A stretch of 64,000 nucleotides of DNA from Camelimonas fluminis. Its GTDB lineage: Bacteria; Pseudomonadota; Alphaproteobacteria; Rhizobiales; Beijerinckiaceae. The number at the start of each line of letters is the position of its first letter. Position 1 is the stretch's first letter. The stretch covers positions 186,001 through 250,000 of the forward strand of contig NZ_BNCG01000003.1 of assembly GCF_014656355.1 (NCBI RefSeq), in the 5' to 3' direction. The translations under genes were made by a program, and so were the position numbers. Below, piece by piece: positions 10,178 to 21,287 of this stretch. Below the pieces are notes generated by a model that saw nothing but the letters and a program-made list of their open reading frames with translations, searched no databases and was not told the origin of the DNA.

Positions 10178-11140
10178 ATGACAGAGGAAGCTGAAGTCCG
10201 GATTGTGGCCTCCGCCGCGCCGCGCCCGAAAAAACGCGACGTCAATGGCTGGGTGGTGCTGGACAAGCCTGTCGGCATGACGTCGACCCACGCCGTCGCT
10301 GTCATCAAGCGGCTGTTCCGGGCCCGCAAAGCCGGCCACGCCGGCACGCTCGATCCGCTGGCTTCCGGCATCCTGCCCATCGCTCTTGGCGAGGCGACCA
10401 AGACGGTTCCATATGTCATGGATGGCCGCAAGGCGTATGCCTTTACCGTCGCCTGGGGCGAAGAAACCAATACCGATGACGCCGAAGGCCATGTGGTGGC
10501 CAGTTCCGATGAGCGCCCGGAGCCGGACGCCATCGCTGAATTGCTGCCACGCTTTACCGGCACCATCCTGCAGGTCCCACCCAAGTTCTCAGCCATCAAG
10601 ATCGACGGCGAACGCGCCTACGACCGGGCGCGCGAAGGCGAGGCCGTGGAACTGCAACCACGCGCCGTCACCATTGAGCAGCTGCGACTGGTCAGTCGCA
10701 CCGAGGACCGGGCCCTGTTCGAAGCGGAGTGCGGCAAGGGCACCTATGTGCGCGCCATTGCCCGCGACCTGGGCCGCAATCTTGGCTGTTTCGGCCATGT
10801 AGCGGCCCTGCGCCGGACCCGTGTCGGACCGTTCAATCTCCACAATTCCGTCACCCTCGACGCGCTTGAAACACTGGCGTCTGAAGCGCCGGATGGCCTG
10901 CCCGACACGGCGCTGCTGCCGGTCGCCACCGCCCTGTGCGATTTGCCGTCAGTCGCCGTCGATCGCACCGGCGCCGGCCGCCTGGCGCGCGGGCAGAGCA
11001 TGCTGCTGCGTGGCCGCGACGCGCCGGTATTGGAGGGCACTGTCGCCGTGATGCTGGCCGGCCGCCTGGTGGCGCTCGCCGAATTTGATCGGGGCGAACT
11101 GCACCCGAAGCGGATTTTTAATCTCGGCGAACGCGGCTGA
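10178..11140 (+). CDS. truB: tRNA pseudouridine(55) synthase
   Basis: Converts U55 of the tRNA T-loop to pseudouridine. The 320-residue protein carries the catalytic motif AGHAGTLDPLASGILP with nucleophilic Asp59, the KRDVNGWVVLDKPVGMTST start of the family, the YDRAREGEAVEL substrate-contact region, and GTYVRAIARDLG. ATG 10178 has GGAAG at 10169-10173. Part of the rbfA-truB-rpsO-pnp series. Confidence 0.97.
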   Translation: MTEEAEVRIVASAAPRPKKRDVNGWVVLDKPVGMTSTHAVAVIKRLFRARKAGHAGTLDPLASGILPIALGEATKTVPYVMDGRKAYAFTVAWGEETNTDDAEGHVVASSDERPEPDAIAELLPRFTGTILQVPPKFSAIKIDGERAYDRAREGEAVELQPRAVTIEQLRLVSRTEDRALFEAECGKGTYVRAIARDLGRNLGCFGHVAALRRTRVGPFNLHNSVTLDALETLASEAPDGLPDTALLPVATALCDLPSVAVDRTGAGRLARGQSMLLRGRDAPVLEGTVAVMLAGRLVALAEFDRGELHPKRIFNLGERG

Positions 11141-11257
11141 CGCCTCGGGTGAATTCGCCTATCCGTTTGATCTGGCGATATTTCTTCTGGCCAATCCCTG
11201 ATCGCCAGCGTGAAAATGTTATGGCCAAATCAGCCCGATTGGTGCATAAGCGCCGCC

Positions 11258-11287
11258 GTGCGCTCCGGTCTGCGGACCGGCGCGCGC
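11258..11287 (+). promoter_or_regulatory. Strong hairpin in the rpsO leader (candidate S15 autoregulatory element)
   Basis: GTGCGCTCCGGTC (11258-11270) and GACCGGCGCGCAC (11275-11287) pair over 13 positions with a single mismatch around a TGCG loop, 60 bp upstream of the rpsO start. Ribosomal protein S15 is known to autoregulate through differently shaped mRNA leaders in several phyla. That this one does so is inference from position and stability. Confidence 0.45.
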
Positions 11288-11347
11288 ACCCCGACCCTGC
11301 TGGACGACATCCCGGCCGGGCCATATTCCAGCTGAAAGGAAACACCG

Positions 11348-11617
11348 ATGTCGATTACGCCTGAGCGCAAGCAGGAACTGATCAAGGAATACGCGACGTC
11401 GAATGGCGACAGCGGTTCCCCGGAAGTCCAGGTGGCGATCCTCACCGAGCGCATCGTTAACCTGACCGAGCACTTCAAGGCCCACAACAAGGACAACCAC
11501 TCCCGTCGTGGCCTGCTCAAGATGGTTTCCCAGCGTCGCAAGCTGCTTGACTACGTCAAGGGCAAGGACGAAGCCCGTTACCGTTCGCTGATCGAGCGCC
11601 TCGGCATTCGTCGCTGA
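11348..11617 (+). CDS. rpsO: 30S ribosomal protein S15
   Basis: Primary 16S rRNA-binding protein of the central 30S domain. The 89 residues match the universal length, with [20 protein letters not shown] (11-40 region) and the rRNA-contact motif [23 protein letters not shown] 11348 has AAAGGA at 11335-11340. It lies 207 bp after truB and 441 bp before pnp, the usual rpsO-pnp arrangement in which S15 and PNPase expression are linked. Confidence 0.98.
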   Translation: MSITPERKQELIKEYATSNGDSGSPEVQVAILTERIVNLTEHFKAHNKDNHSRRGLLKMVSQRRKLLDYVKGKDEARYRSLIERLGIRR

Positions 11618-12058
11618 TTGCCTCGCAGGCATCGGGCGACAGATCCGGACATGCGCCAGTGGCGGCGTCCGGCAGGTAGCCCCACAAACTGGCGCGCGCC
11701 GGCTATCTGGCGCCCGTCACTCTGCCGACGGCGCACATCGCCGTCCGCACGACCTGCGAGCAACGCCAGGCCGCGCGCACAACGAATTCACACTGGCGCA
11801 GGAAGCCCGCGCCGGGCGGTTTCAGGAAATGAAACCGCGCCCACGCTGAACCGCCGCCGCTACATCAGCGGGCCAGGCCCATTCAGCAACGTCAGTCAGG
11901 GAATGACTGGCGACGCCGGGACCCAGGTCCCACAGACGATGTTCCGGCCAGGCCGGAGCAGGATAGCCGGCGGCTCGTCGTCCTGAAGCGCGAGCCTCCC
12001 GCCATCTTGCTCATGGCGTACCCGGTGGCCGGACCGCATACCCGTGGAAAGAGAATAC
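11618..12058. other. rpsO-pnp intergenic region
   Basis: 441 bp without a supported gene. No clear intrinsic terminator follows rpsO. The distal part contains two consecutive short perfect inverted repeats (separate entry) about 100 bp before the pnp start, compatible with an RNase III-processed pnp leader, but no other recognisable feature. Confidence 0.5.
11918..11957 (+). promoter_or_regulatory. Tandem inverted repeats in the pnp leader
   Basis: GGGACC-CA-GGTCCC (11918-11931) and TCCGGCC-A-GGCCGGA (11943-11957) are adjacent perfect dyads 100-140 bp before the pnp ATG. In enterobacteria PNPase autoregulates via a leader stem cut by RNase III; whether these do so here is inference. Confidence 0.4.
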
Positions 12059-14203
<2,145 letters not shown>

Positions 14204-14719
14204 TATTTCGGGGGCGGCGCGCATGCTTCGCTCCCCTGATATACCCGTTCAAAATGGAAGCCGCCCGGTGATCGCTCGGCGGCTTTTCATTTTGTCAGCG
14301 CCAGTAGCTCTCCCATGGACGGTTTTTTTTCAGGCAAGGCGACGTCTGCCTTCGGGACGATGCGTGGCGATGCCTAAACGCGCCTGACGCCATCTATCCG
14401 CGCTGCGAAACCGGCGGCGGAAACCCCGAAGCGGCAATGCGCTGCACGGTGCTTCAGATTCCGCAACAGGCGCGGCGCACAAGTTTTTCTGCCTCCGCAG
14501 TTGCCCCAAACCTGTGTTAACCAGGCTGCGCCGCCAGGACGAAACCGGCCTTGCAAAGCGAAGGCTGGCGCAAATCTCGCGAAAACATTATGCTATGAAA
14601 GCATTCGCTGCGACCCACCGCCTTTTTTCGGCCGTGTTGGGAAGCAGACTTCACCCGAGTTCAACCCGCGTGCGGCCAGCGATGGCCACCATCGCGCTAT
14701 CCGGGAAAACCACGCCACA
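14204..14719. other. pnp-chvI intergenic region
   Basis: 516 bp without a supported gene. It starts with the pnp terminator (separate entry). The remainder must carry the chvI promoter; I see no confident -35/-10 pair or conserved operator. Confidence 0.5.
14251..14294 (+). terminator. Intrinsic terminator after pnp
   Basis: AAAATGGAAGCCGCC (14251-14265) pairs with GGCGGCTTTTCATTTT (14278-14293), with a small bulge, and ends in a T-rich 3' arm. About 50 bp after the pnp stop. Confidence 0.8.
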
Positions 14720-15418
14720 ATGCCAACGATCGCTCTCGTTGATGACGACCGTAACATTTTGACTTCCGTCTCCATCGCCCTGGAATCGGAAGGCTATCGG
14801 ATCCTCACCTATACGGACGGCGCTTCAGCGTTGGACGGATTCAAGACGAATCCGCCGGACCTCGCCATTCTCGACATCAAGATGCCCCGCATGGACGGCA
14901 TGGAGCTGTTGCGGCGGCTGCGTCAGAAGAGCGATCTTCCGGTTATCTTCCTCACCTCGAAGGATGAGGAAATCGATGAGCTTTTCGGCCTGAAGATGGG
15001 CGCTGACGATTTCATCCGCAAACCGTTTTCTCAACGGCTGCTGGTGGAGCGCGTAAAGGCCGTGTTGCGGCGCGCCAGCCCCCGCGATCAGACGGCGGTG
15101 CGGGAAAGCGACGCGCGCGCCCTGGAGCGCGGCGCGCTCAAGATGGACCCGGAGCGCCACACCTGCACATGGCGAAACGAACCCGTGACGCTGACCGTGA
15201 CGGAGTTCCTCATCCTGCAGGCGCTGGCGCAGCGCCCGGGCGTCGTGAAAAGCCGCAACGCCCTGATGGATGCGGCTTATGACGATCAGGTCTATGTCGA
15301 CGACCGCACCATCGACAGCCACATCAAGCGCCTGCGCAAGAAGTTCAAGGCTGTCGACGACAATTTCGACATGATCGAAACCCTGTATGGCGTCGGCTAC
15401 CGCTTCAAGGAAGCCTGA
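14720..15418 (+). CDS. chvI: Two-component response regulator ChvI (OmpR/PhoB type)
   Basis: DNA-binding response regulator of the ChvG-ChvI (ExoS-ChvI) envelope/acid-stress system. The 232-residue protein has a receiver domain with acidic pocket DDD (8-10), phospho-acceptor Asp52 in [11 protein letters not shown] and Lys101 in IRKPF, then an OmpR-type winged helix (about 145-230, with [16 protein letters not shown] and [16 protein letters not shown]). The N-terminal [19 protein letters not shown] is nearly invariant in rhizobial ChvI. ATG 14720 chosen because [10 protein letters not shown] is the family start. It heads chvI-chvG-hprK-EIIA-HPr. Confidence 0.95.
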   Translation: MPTIALVDDDRNILTSVSIALESEGYRILTYTDGASALDGFKTNPPDLAILDIKMPRMDGMELLRRLRQKSDLPVIFLTSKDEEIDELFGLKMGADDFIRKPFSQRLLVERVKAVLRRASPRDQTAVRESDARALERGALKMDPERHTCTWRNEPVTLTVTEFLILQALAQRPGVVKSRNALMDAAYDDQVYVDDRTIDSHIKRLRKKFKAVDDNFDMIETLYGVGYRFKEA

Positions 15419-15533
15419 TCAGGCGTGACGCCAGAATGTGAACGGGAGCCGACGCCGCCTGCCGGGGGCGTCGCTCTGTTCGATGCAGCGGTGGAACCGT
15501 CTCTCAACACGCCCGGGCGGGCGATGCGCGCGA

Positions 15534-17315
15534 ATGACTGACACAGTATCTGACGACCAGACTGAACCGGCCGCCGATGAAGCCGCCAAAGGTCTGGGAA
15601 CCCGTATCAGGCGTTTCGCGCGCGTTATGCTGACCCGCATGTCGTCCAGCCTGACGCGCCGCATCGTCATGCTGAATCTCGCGGGCCTGGTCGTCCTGTT
15701 GATCGGCTTTCTGTATCTCAACCAGTTCCGCGAGGGGTTGATTGAGGCGCGCGTGCAAAGCCTGCTGACCCAGGGCGAGATCATCGCGGGCGCCATAGCC
15801 ACCTCGGCGACAGTCGAAACCGACGCGATTCTCATCGACCCCGACAAGCTGCTGCAGCTTCAGGCCGGGGAAAGCTCCGGCTTCGGCGAGGAAGCCCTGT
15901 CGCCGCTTGAGTTCTCGATCAACCCCGAGCGCGTCGCACCACTGCTGCGCCACCTTGTGACGCCGACTGGCACCCGCGCCCGGGTATTCGATCGCGAAGG
16001 CCAGTTGCTGCTGGACTCCCAGTCACATCTGGCCCGGGGCGACGTGCTGCGACTTGATCTGCCGCCGATCCCCCGGGAGCCGCCAGGATTGCTGGAGCGT
16101 CTGTGGGAGGCCATCCGCCGCTGGACACAGACCAAGGGGCTGCCGGCTGAGGTGCTGACCACCAGCAGCGGCCGTTCCCTGCCAGAGGTCGCCAGCGCCA
16201 TTGCCGGCAAGCCAGCCTCGGTTGTGCGCGTCAACAGCAATGGCGAAACCATCGTCTCTGTGGCGGTGCCTATCCAGCGGCTGAAATCCGTGCGCGGCGT
16301 CCTGCTGCTGTCGACCCAGGGCGGCGATATCGATCAGATCATCGCCAAGGAACGCCTGGGGCTGCTGCAGGTGTTCCTCATCGCCGCTCTCGTCATGGTG
16401 TTGTTGTCGTTCCTGCTGGCTGGCGCCATCGCTGGTCCGATGCGACGCCTGGCCGAGGCGGCTGACCGGGTGCGCAAGGGGGCGAGGTCCCGGCACAGCA
16501 TTCCCGATTTCACCAACCGCGCGGACGAAATCGGCCACCTGTCGGGCGCCCTGCGCGACATGACCACGGCCATGTACAACCGGATCGACGCGATCGAGAG
16601 CTTCGCCGCCGATGTCGCCCATGAGTTGAAAAACCCGCTGACGTCGCTGCGCAGCGCCGTGGAAACCTTGCCACTGGCGAAAACCGACGAATCGCGTGGC
16701 CGGCTGATGGAAGTCATCCAGCATGACGTGAAACGTCTCGACCGGCTGATCACCGATATTTCCGACGCCTCGCGCCTCGATGCGGAACTGTCGCGCGAAG
16801 ACGCCGAGCCGGTTGACGTCGCCCGCCTGGTGCAGGGCGTGTCGTCCATCGCCAACGAAGTGCGACGGGAGGGGCAGGCGCCAGTTGAGGTGACCATCGA
16901 CGCGCATCCCCTCGGCAAGGACGCCTTCGTGGTCATGGGACATGACGGGCGCCTCAGCCAGGTCATCAACAACCTCGTGGATAATGCGCGCTCGTTCTCA
17001 CCTGACGGGGCCAGCGTTCGCATCCACTTGCGACGCCTCAGGCAGGATGTGGAGATCCGCGTCGAGGATGATGGCCCAGGCATCCCCGAACACGCCCTGG
17101 AGCGCATTTTCGAGCGCTTTTATACGGACCGCCCCGAGCAGGGGTTCGGGCAGAATTCCGGTCTCGGCCTGTCTATCTCCCGTCAGATTATCTCAGCGCA
17201 CAAGGGAACGATCACCGCGCGCAACCGTCTTGATCCCACCGATGAAGACGACGACGATCCAATCGTTCTCGGAGCCACTTTTGTTGTGCGCCTCCCGGCG
17301 CTGGTGGCTGCCTGA
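15534..17315 (+). CDS. chvG: Two-component sensor histidine kinase ChvG
   Basis: Inner-membrane sensor kinase partner of ChvI. The 593-residue product has an N-terminal TM (MLNLAGLVVLLIGFLYL, about 44-60), a large periplasmic sensor domain, a second TM (VFLIAALVMVLLSFLLAGAI, about 281-300), a HAMP segment, the H-box DVAHELKNPLTSLRS with His near residue 362, the N-box NNLVDNARSFSP, and G-boxes DDGPGIP and NSGLGLSIS. ATG 15534 (MTDTVSDDQTEPAADEAAKG) is preferred over the in-frame ATG at 15438. Its stop overlaps the hprK start (TGATG), indicating translational coupling. Confidence 0.95.
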   Translation: MTDTVSDDQTEPAADEAAKGLGTRIRRFARVMLTRMSSSLTRRIVMLNLAGLVVLLIGFLYLNQFREGLIEARVQSLLTQGEIIAGAIATSATVETDAILIDPDKLLQLQAGESSGFGEEALSPLEFSINPERVAPLLRHLVTPTGTRARVFDREGQLLLDSQSHLARGDVLRLDLPPIPREPPGLLERLWEAIRRWTQTKGLPAEVLTTSSGRSLPEVASAIAGKPASVVRVNSNGETIVSVAVPIQRLKSVRGVLLLSTQGGDIDQIIAKERLGLLQVFLIAALVMVLLSFLLAGAIAGPMRRLAEAADRVRKGARSRHSIPDFTNRADEIGHLSGALRDMTTAMYNRIDAIESFAADVAHELKNPLTSLRSAVETLPLAKTDESRGRLMEVIQHDVKRLDRLITDISDASRLDAELSREDAEPVDVARLVQGVSSIANEVRREGQAPVEVTIDAHPLGKDAFVVMGHDGRLSQVINNLVDNARSFSPDGASVRIHLRRLRQDVEIRVEDDGPGIPEHALERIFERFYTDRPEQGFGQNSGLGLSISRQIISAHKGTITARNRLDPTDEDDDDPIVLGATFVVRLPALVAA

Positions 17316-17833
17316 TGTCGTCGCCCCCTGTTCCGGCGATGCGCCAGCAGAGCGAGGAGGCGACATCGGTCCACGCCTCCTGCGTGCTTCTGGACGACAG
17401 GGGTCTGCTCATTCTCGGCGACAGCGGCGCCGGCAAGACGACCCTGGCGCTTGGCCTGCTCGACAGATGGCGACGCGCCGGCCGCTTCGCCCGCATGGTC
17501 GCCGATGATCGCACCATGTTGTGGACATCCGGGCGCCGGGTGCTGGGACGTTCGCACCCGCGCATAGCGGGCGACTACGAGTTGTTTGGCTATGGGATCC
17601 AGGAAACCACATATGAGCGCGCCGCCGTCATCCGCGCGGCGGTATGGTGTCAAAGCGATGATGGTCCACGCTATCCCGACGACGCTGCCCCGCAGTGGCG
17701 CCATGGCGCAATGTCGTTGCCAATGATCAGTCTTGGTAAAAATCATCAGCGTGAGTTGTTGGTCATGGCTTTTCTGGACCATTCCGGCGCGAAAGAAGCC
17801 ATGGAGCAACGCCGGGGGCCATCGGTATTTTGA
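17315..17833 (+). CDS. hprK: HPr kinase/phosphorylase, short alphaproteobacterial form
   Basis: Phosphorylates HPr on a serine and so regulates the incomplete nitrogen/carbon PTS of Alphaproteobacteria. The 172-residue protein contains only the C-terminal kinase domain: Walker A GDSGAGKTT (35-43), the region MVADDRTMLW and the later RIAGDYELFGYGI. The N-terminal domain of Gram-positive HprK is absent, as is usual in this class. It overlaps chvG by one base and precedes EIIA and HPr, its substrate, by a few hundred bases. Confidence 0.92.
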   Translation: MSSPPVPAMRQQSEEATSVHASCVLLDDRGLLILGDSGAGKTTLALGLLDRWRRAGRFARMVADDRTMLWTSGRRVLGRSHPRIAGDYELFGYGIQETTYERAAVIRAAVWCQSDDGPRYPDDAAPQWRHGAMSLPMISLGKNHQRELLVMAFLDHSGAKEAMEQRRGPSVF

Positions 17834-17950
17834 GCGAAAAGGTCGCACCCATCTTGCGCTTGTGCGCGCGATGCTCAAAATGACTGCTCTTGTGGACGCT
17901 CCGGAGGCTGCAGAGACCTCCATGGACCGGCGTCGTCAATGGGAAGCTAA

Positions 17951-18352
17951 ATGATCGGTCTTGTGCTTGTGACGCACGGGTGTCTGGCCACGGAATTCCG
18001 CTCCGCCCTGGAGCATGTCGTCGGCCCACAGCAACAGGTAGAAACAATCACAATCGGACCGGAAGACGACATGGACAGTCGCCGTCAGGATATTCTGACG
18101 GCGGTGCGACATGTGGACAGCGGCTCGGGCGTGGTGGTCCTTACCGACATGTTCGGCGGCACGCCCTCAAACCTCGCCATCTCATGCATGGCCGGGTTGC
18201 AGGTCGAAGTGATCGCCGGCATCAACCTGCCCATGCTGATCAAGCTCGCGAGCGTCCGTGAGGACCTGCCGTTGGCTGACGCCGTGCTTCAGGCGCAGGA
18301 AGCCGGACGCAAGTACATCAACGTCGCCAGCCGCGTTCTGGCTGGAAAGTAG
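17951..18352 (+). CDS. PTS EIIA component, mannose family
   Basis: Soluble phosphocarrier of the mannose-type EIIA fold. The 133-residue protein has the active-site His9 in GLVLVTHG, the MDSRRQDI region, and LTDMFGGTPSNLA, a strongly conserved motif of this fold. No EIIB, EIIC or EIID follows, so this is a regulatory EIIA rather than part of a sugar transporter. It sits between hprK and HPr, the standard rhizobial arrangement (called manX or ptsM in some species). Confidence 0.93.
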   Translation: MIGLVLVTHGCLATEFRSALEHVVGPQQQVETITIGPEDDMDSRRQDILTAVRHVDSGSGVVVLTDMFGGTPSNLAISCMAGLQVEVIAGINLPMLIKLASVREDLPLADAVLQAQEAGRKYINVASRVLAGK

Positions 18353-18364
18353 GAGGCGCGCCGC

Positions 18365-18679
18365 TTGGACTGCGAGCCAGACTTCCCGCCTCCCGATCTG
18401 CCGCCAGGCGCGGTGTCGCGCGAGTTGCCGATTATTAACCGCAAGGGGCTTCATGCCCGTGCGTCAGCCAAGTTTGTCCAGACAGTCGACCGTTTCGAAG
18501 CCGACGTCATGGTGACGCGTTGCGGAGAAACCGTGGGCGGCCGATCAATTATGGGTCTCCTGACGCTCGCCGCGGCCAAAGGCACGTCCGTCATCGTGTC
18601 CGCCAGCGGCCATGACGCGCGGGAAGCCCTGAACGCCATTGAAGCCTTGCTGGCCGACCGGTTTGGCGAGGAAGAGTAG
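18365..18679 (+). CDS. Phosphocarrier protein HPr
   Basis: Small phosphocarrier that receives phosphate at His from EI and at Ser from HprK. The 104-residue product has the His site NRKGLHARASAKF (His30) and the Ser site GGRSIMGLLTLAAAKGT (Ser61). I chose the TTG at 18365 because a perfect AGGAGG (18351-18356) lies 8 nt upstream; a GTG at 18413 (VSRELPIINRKGLHAR) would give a standard 88-residue HPr but lacks a good ribosome-binding site. The extra 16 residues are Pro/Asp rich. Confidence 0.92.
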   Translation: MDCEPDFPPPDLPPGAVSRELPIINRKGLHARASAKFVQTVDRFEADVMVTRCGETVGGRSIMGLLTLAAAKGTSVIVSASGHDAREALNAIEALLADRFGEEE

Positions 18680-18857
18680 CCAACAAGGGCGAAGCCATTT
18701 CGGCATGTGGGCCGTCGCATGCGTCCAAGCGACGCGGAAAACGCCCGTCTGCCTGCTGATGCGCCTGATTTGCCGGAAAAGGCCAGTCTCCCGGGATAAC
18801 GCGCAACCCGCCCCGTTCTCACCGTTGCATTGTACTTACATTGCCACGTAGAAACCC

Positions 18858-18873
18858 TGACAGATTTCTGTCA
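18858..18873. promoter_or_regulatory. Candidate operator upstream of pckA
   Basis: TGACAGA-TT-TCTGTCA is a perfect dyad with 7-bp arms, 83 bp upstream of the pckA GTG and next to an AT-richer stretch that may hold the promoter. Which regulator binds it (ChvI, a LacI-type PckR or other) cannot be told from sequence. Confidence 0.5.
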
Positions 18874-18955
18874 TAGGAACCGCACATCTGATTGACCGCT
18901 GGCGGCCGTTGCAGGCTTCTCAAGCCCCCCGGACGGCCCCCAAGGAGGACGTTTC

Positions 18956-20557
18956 GTGGAGAACGTGGGCGTATTCAATGCAGCGCATGGCGCTGAAAGC
19001 TTCGGTTTTCGTGGGCTCAAACGGGTAAACTGGAACCTTGAGGCCCCCCGCCTGTATGAAGAAGCCCTGAAAAGGGATGAGGCGCAGCTGGTTCGGGGCG
19101 GCGCCCTGCTCGCCGAAACCGGCGTGCACACCGGTCGTTCCCCCAAGGACAAGTTCGTGGTGCGCGACGCCAACACCGAAAACACGGTGTGGTGGGACAA
19201 TAACGGCGCCATCACGCCGGCCCAGTTCGATACGCTCCTGGCCGACTTCATCGCCCACGCCGAAGGCAAGGAACTGTTCGCGCAGGACCTCTTTGGCGGC
19301 GCCGACCCGGCCCACCGCGTGCGTGCGCGCGTCTTCACGGAATTCGCCTGGCACTCGCTGTTTATCCGCAACCTGTTGATCCGCCCGGATCGCAGCGAGG
19401 TAGGCAGCTACGTTCCCGAAATGACGATCGTCGACCTGCCGTCGTTCAAGGCCGATCCCGCCCGCCACGGCGTGCGCACCGAGACCGTCATCGCCATCGA
19501 CTTCACGCGCAAGATCGTGCTCATCGGCGGCACCAGCTACGCCGGTGAAATGAAGAAGTCGGTGTTCACCTACCTCAACTACGTGCTGCCGACCGTCGGC
19601 GTGATGCCGATGCACTGTTCGGCCAACGCCGGTCCAGAAGGCGACGTGGCGGTGTTCTTCGGCCTCTCCGGCACCGGCAAGACCACCCTCTCCGCCGATC
19701 CGAAGCGTACGCTCATCGGCGACGACGAGCATGGCTGGGCTCCGACCGGCGTGTTCAATTTCGAAGGCGGCTGCTACGCCAAGACCGTGCGCCTTTCACG
19801 CGAGGCCGAGCCGGAGATCTACGCCACCACCGAGCGCTTCGGCACCGTGCTGGAGAATGTGGTCGTTGATCCGCTGACCCGCGAGCCGGACTTCGATGAT
19901 ACGTCGAAGACCGAAAACACCCGTTGCGCCTATCCGCTGGATTTCATTCCGAACGCCTCAGCCACGGGCCGCGCCGGCATTCCGAAGAATATCATCATGC
20001 TGACGGCCGACGCGTTCGGCGTGATGCCGCCGATCGCCCGCATGACGCCGGCCCAGGCCATGTATCACTTTCTCTCCGGCTACACCGCCAAGGTCGCTGG
20101 CACCGAGAAGGGCGTGACCGAGCCGCAGGCAACGTTCTCCACCTGCTTCGGCGCCCCGTTCATGCCGCGTCATCCCTCGGAGTACGGCAACCTGCTGCGT
20201 GAGCTGATCGCGAAGCATGGCGTGACCTGCTGGCTGGTGAATACCGGCTGGACCGGCGGCAAGCCGGGCATTGGCAGCCGCATGCCGATCCGCGCCACGC
20301 GCGCCCTGCTCGGCGCCGCCCTCGACGGCTCGCTGAACAAGGTCGAATTCCGCACCGATCCGAACTTCGGCTTCGAAGTACCCGTCGCTGTTCCCGGCAT
20401 CGAGGGCGACATTCTGGACCCGGTCAAGACCTGGGCCGACAAGGCGGATTTCGCCGCCACGGCGCAGCGCCTGGTCGGCATGTTCCACGACAATTTCAAA
20501 ACCTTCGAGCCGCATGTGGACGCCGCCATCCGCGCTGCGGCGCCGGGCCAGAAATAA
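18956..20557 (+). CDS. pckA: Phosphoenolpyruvate carboxykinase (ATP)
   Basis: Converts oxaloacetate and ATP to phosphoenolpyruvate, CO2 and ADP, the entry step of gluconeogenesis from C4 acids. The 533-residue product shows the PEPCK kinase-1a motif [16 protein letters not shown] (236-251), kinase-2 IGDDEHGW, and [14 protein letters not shown]. The start is GTG 18956 with AAGGAGGAC upstream. Its position beside chvI/chvG and the HPr module fits the known link of pckA to ChvI signalling in related genera. It ends at two tandem hairpins. Confidence 0.98.
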   Translation: MENVGVFNAAHGAESFGFRGLKRVNWNLEAPRLYEEALKRDEAQLVRGGALLAETGVHTGRSPKDKFVVRDANTENTVWWDNNGAITPAQFDTLLADFIAHAEGKELFAQDLFGGADPAHRVRARVFTEFAWHSLFIRNLLIRPDRSEVGSYVPEMTIVDLPSFKADPARHGVRTETVIAIDFTRKIVLIGGTSYAGEMKKSVFTYLNYVLPTVGVMPMHCSANAGPEGDVAVFFGLSGTGKTTLSADPKRTLIGDDEHGWAPTGVFNFEGGCYAKTVRLSREAEPEIYATTERFGTVLENVVVDPLTREPDFDDTSKTENTRCAYPLDFIPNASATGRAGIPKNIIMLTADAFGVMPPIARMTPAQAMYHFLSGYTAKVAGTEKGVTEPQATFSTCFGAPFMPRHPSEYGNLLRELIAKHGVTCWLVNTGWTGGKPGIGSRMPIRATRALLGAALDGSLNKVEFRTDPNFGFEVPVAVPGIEGDILDPVKTWADKADFAATAQRLVGMFHDNFKTFEPHVDAAIRAAAPGQK

Positions 20558-20569
20558 GCCCACATGGAT

Positions 20570-20593
20570 CCGGCAGGCGCATTGTCCTGCCGG
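20570..20593 (+). terminator. First hairpin after pckA
   Basis: Perfect arms CCGGCAGG (20570-20577) and CCTGCCGG (20586-20593) 12 bp after the pckA stop, followed by TTGTC; weak T-run, so terminator strength alone is uncertain. Confidence 0.6.
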
Positions 20594-20604
20594 TTGTCAA
20601 ATAG

Positions 20605-20638
20605 ACGCGGCCCGCGCCACATATGGCGCGGGCCGCGT
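20605..20638. terminator. 15-bp stem between convergent pckA and rimI
   Basis: Arms ACGCGGCCCGCGCCA (20605-20619) and TGGCGCGGGCCGCGT (20624-20638) are perfectly complementary around CATA. It lies between the ends of pckA (+) and rimI (-), so it can serve as a bidirectional transcript end. Confidence 0.75.
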
Positions 20639-20756
20639 TGTTCTGCAGGTCACCGGACGGCGTTGGCTGAACGCCCCCATCCATCCTGAAACGGGGTTTG
20701 CCCTCCGCCATGCGGTTGAACGCATCATCCCTGATGACGCCGTTCTGCTGGAAGGC

Positions 20757-21251
20757 TCACAGCTCCCGGGTCATCAGCACCGCCGTTGCGCGCGAGCCGT
20801 CTGCTTTGGCGTAATAGCCCTTGCGCTCGCCCGTTCTGACAAACCCAAAACCGCTGTACAGGCGCAGGGCTGGCGTATTGCCCTCCTCCACCTCCAGATG
20901 CACCGTCCTGACGCCACGCGCGGCCAGACATTGCAAATGATGCTGCAACAGGCGAAGCGACGCCCGGCGGCCGCGCCAGCGACCGGCTACGGCGATGGTG
21001 AGTATCTCGGCCTCATCCAGCACGCAGCGGCTAAGCACGAACGCCACAGGCGCATTGCCTGGTTGTCCGGCGACGAACAGGCCGTCGCCCTGGATCATGT
21101 CATCAAGGATCATCGCCGCCATGGCTTCCTCATCCCAACCATGGGCGAAGCTTGCGGCGTGGATATGCGCCAGAGCCGCAGCGCAGGCCGGTTGCAGCCG
21201 TTGCGCTGTCAGGTCCTCACTCGAGCCCCAAGGCCATCGCAAAAGGCTCAT
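20757..21251 (-). CDS. rimI: GNAT acetyltransferase, RimI-like
   Basis: Predicted N-alpha-acetyltransferase of the GNAT fold; RimI acetylates ribosomal protein S18. The 164-residue product has the acetyl-CoA-binding region AVAGRWRGRRASLRLL (variant of the Q/RxxGxG/A loop) and the C-terminal signature EVEEGNTPALRLYSGFGF. ATG at 21251 is preceded on the minus strand by AGGAGG; an upstream in-frame start at 21269 is less likely. It follows tsaB on the same strand, a standard pairing in bacteria, which supports rimI over a generic GNAT. Confidence 0.9.
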   Translation of the reverse strand: MSLLRWPWGSSEDLTAQRLQPACAAALAHIHAASFAHGWDEEAMAAMILDDMIQGDGLFVAGQPGNAPVAFVLSRCVLDEAEILTIAVAGRWRGRRASLRLLQHHLQCLAARGVRTVHLEVEEGNTPALRLYSGFGFVRTGERKGYYAKADGSRATAVLMTREL

Positions 21252-21287
21252 ATGACCTCCTGAAGCCATTGACGGCGTGTGAGGCGA

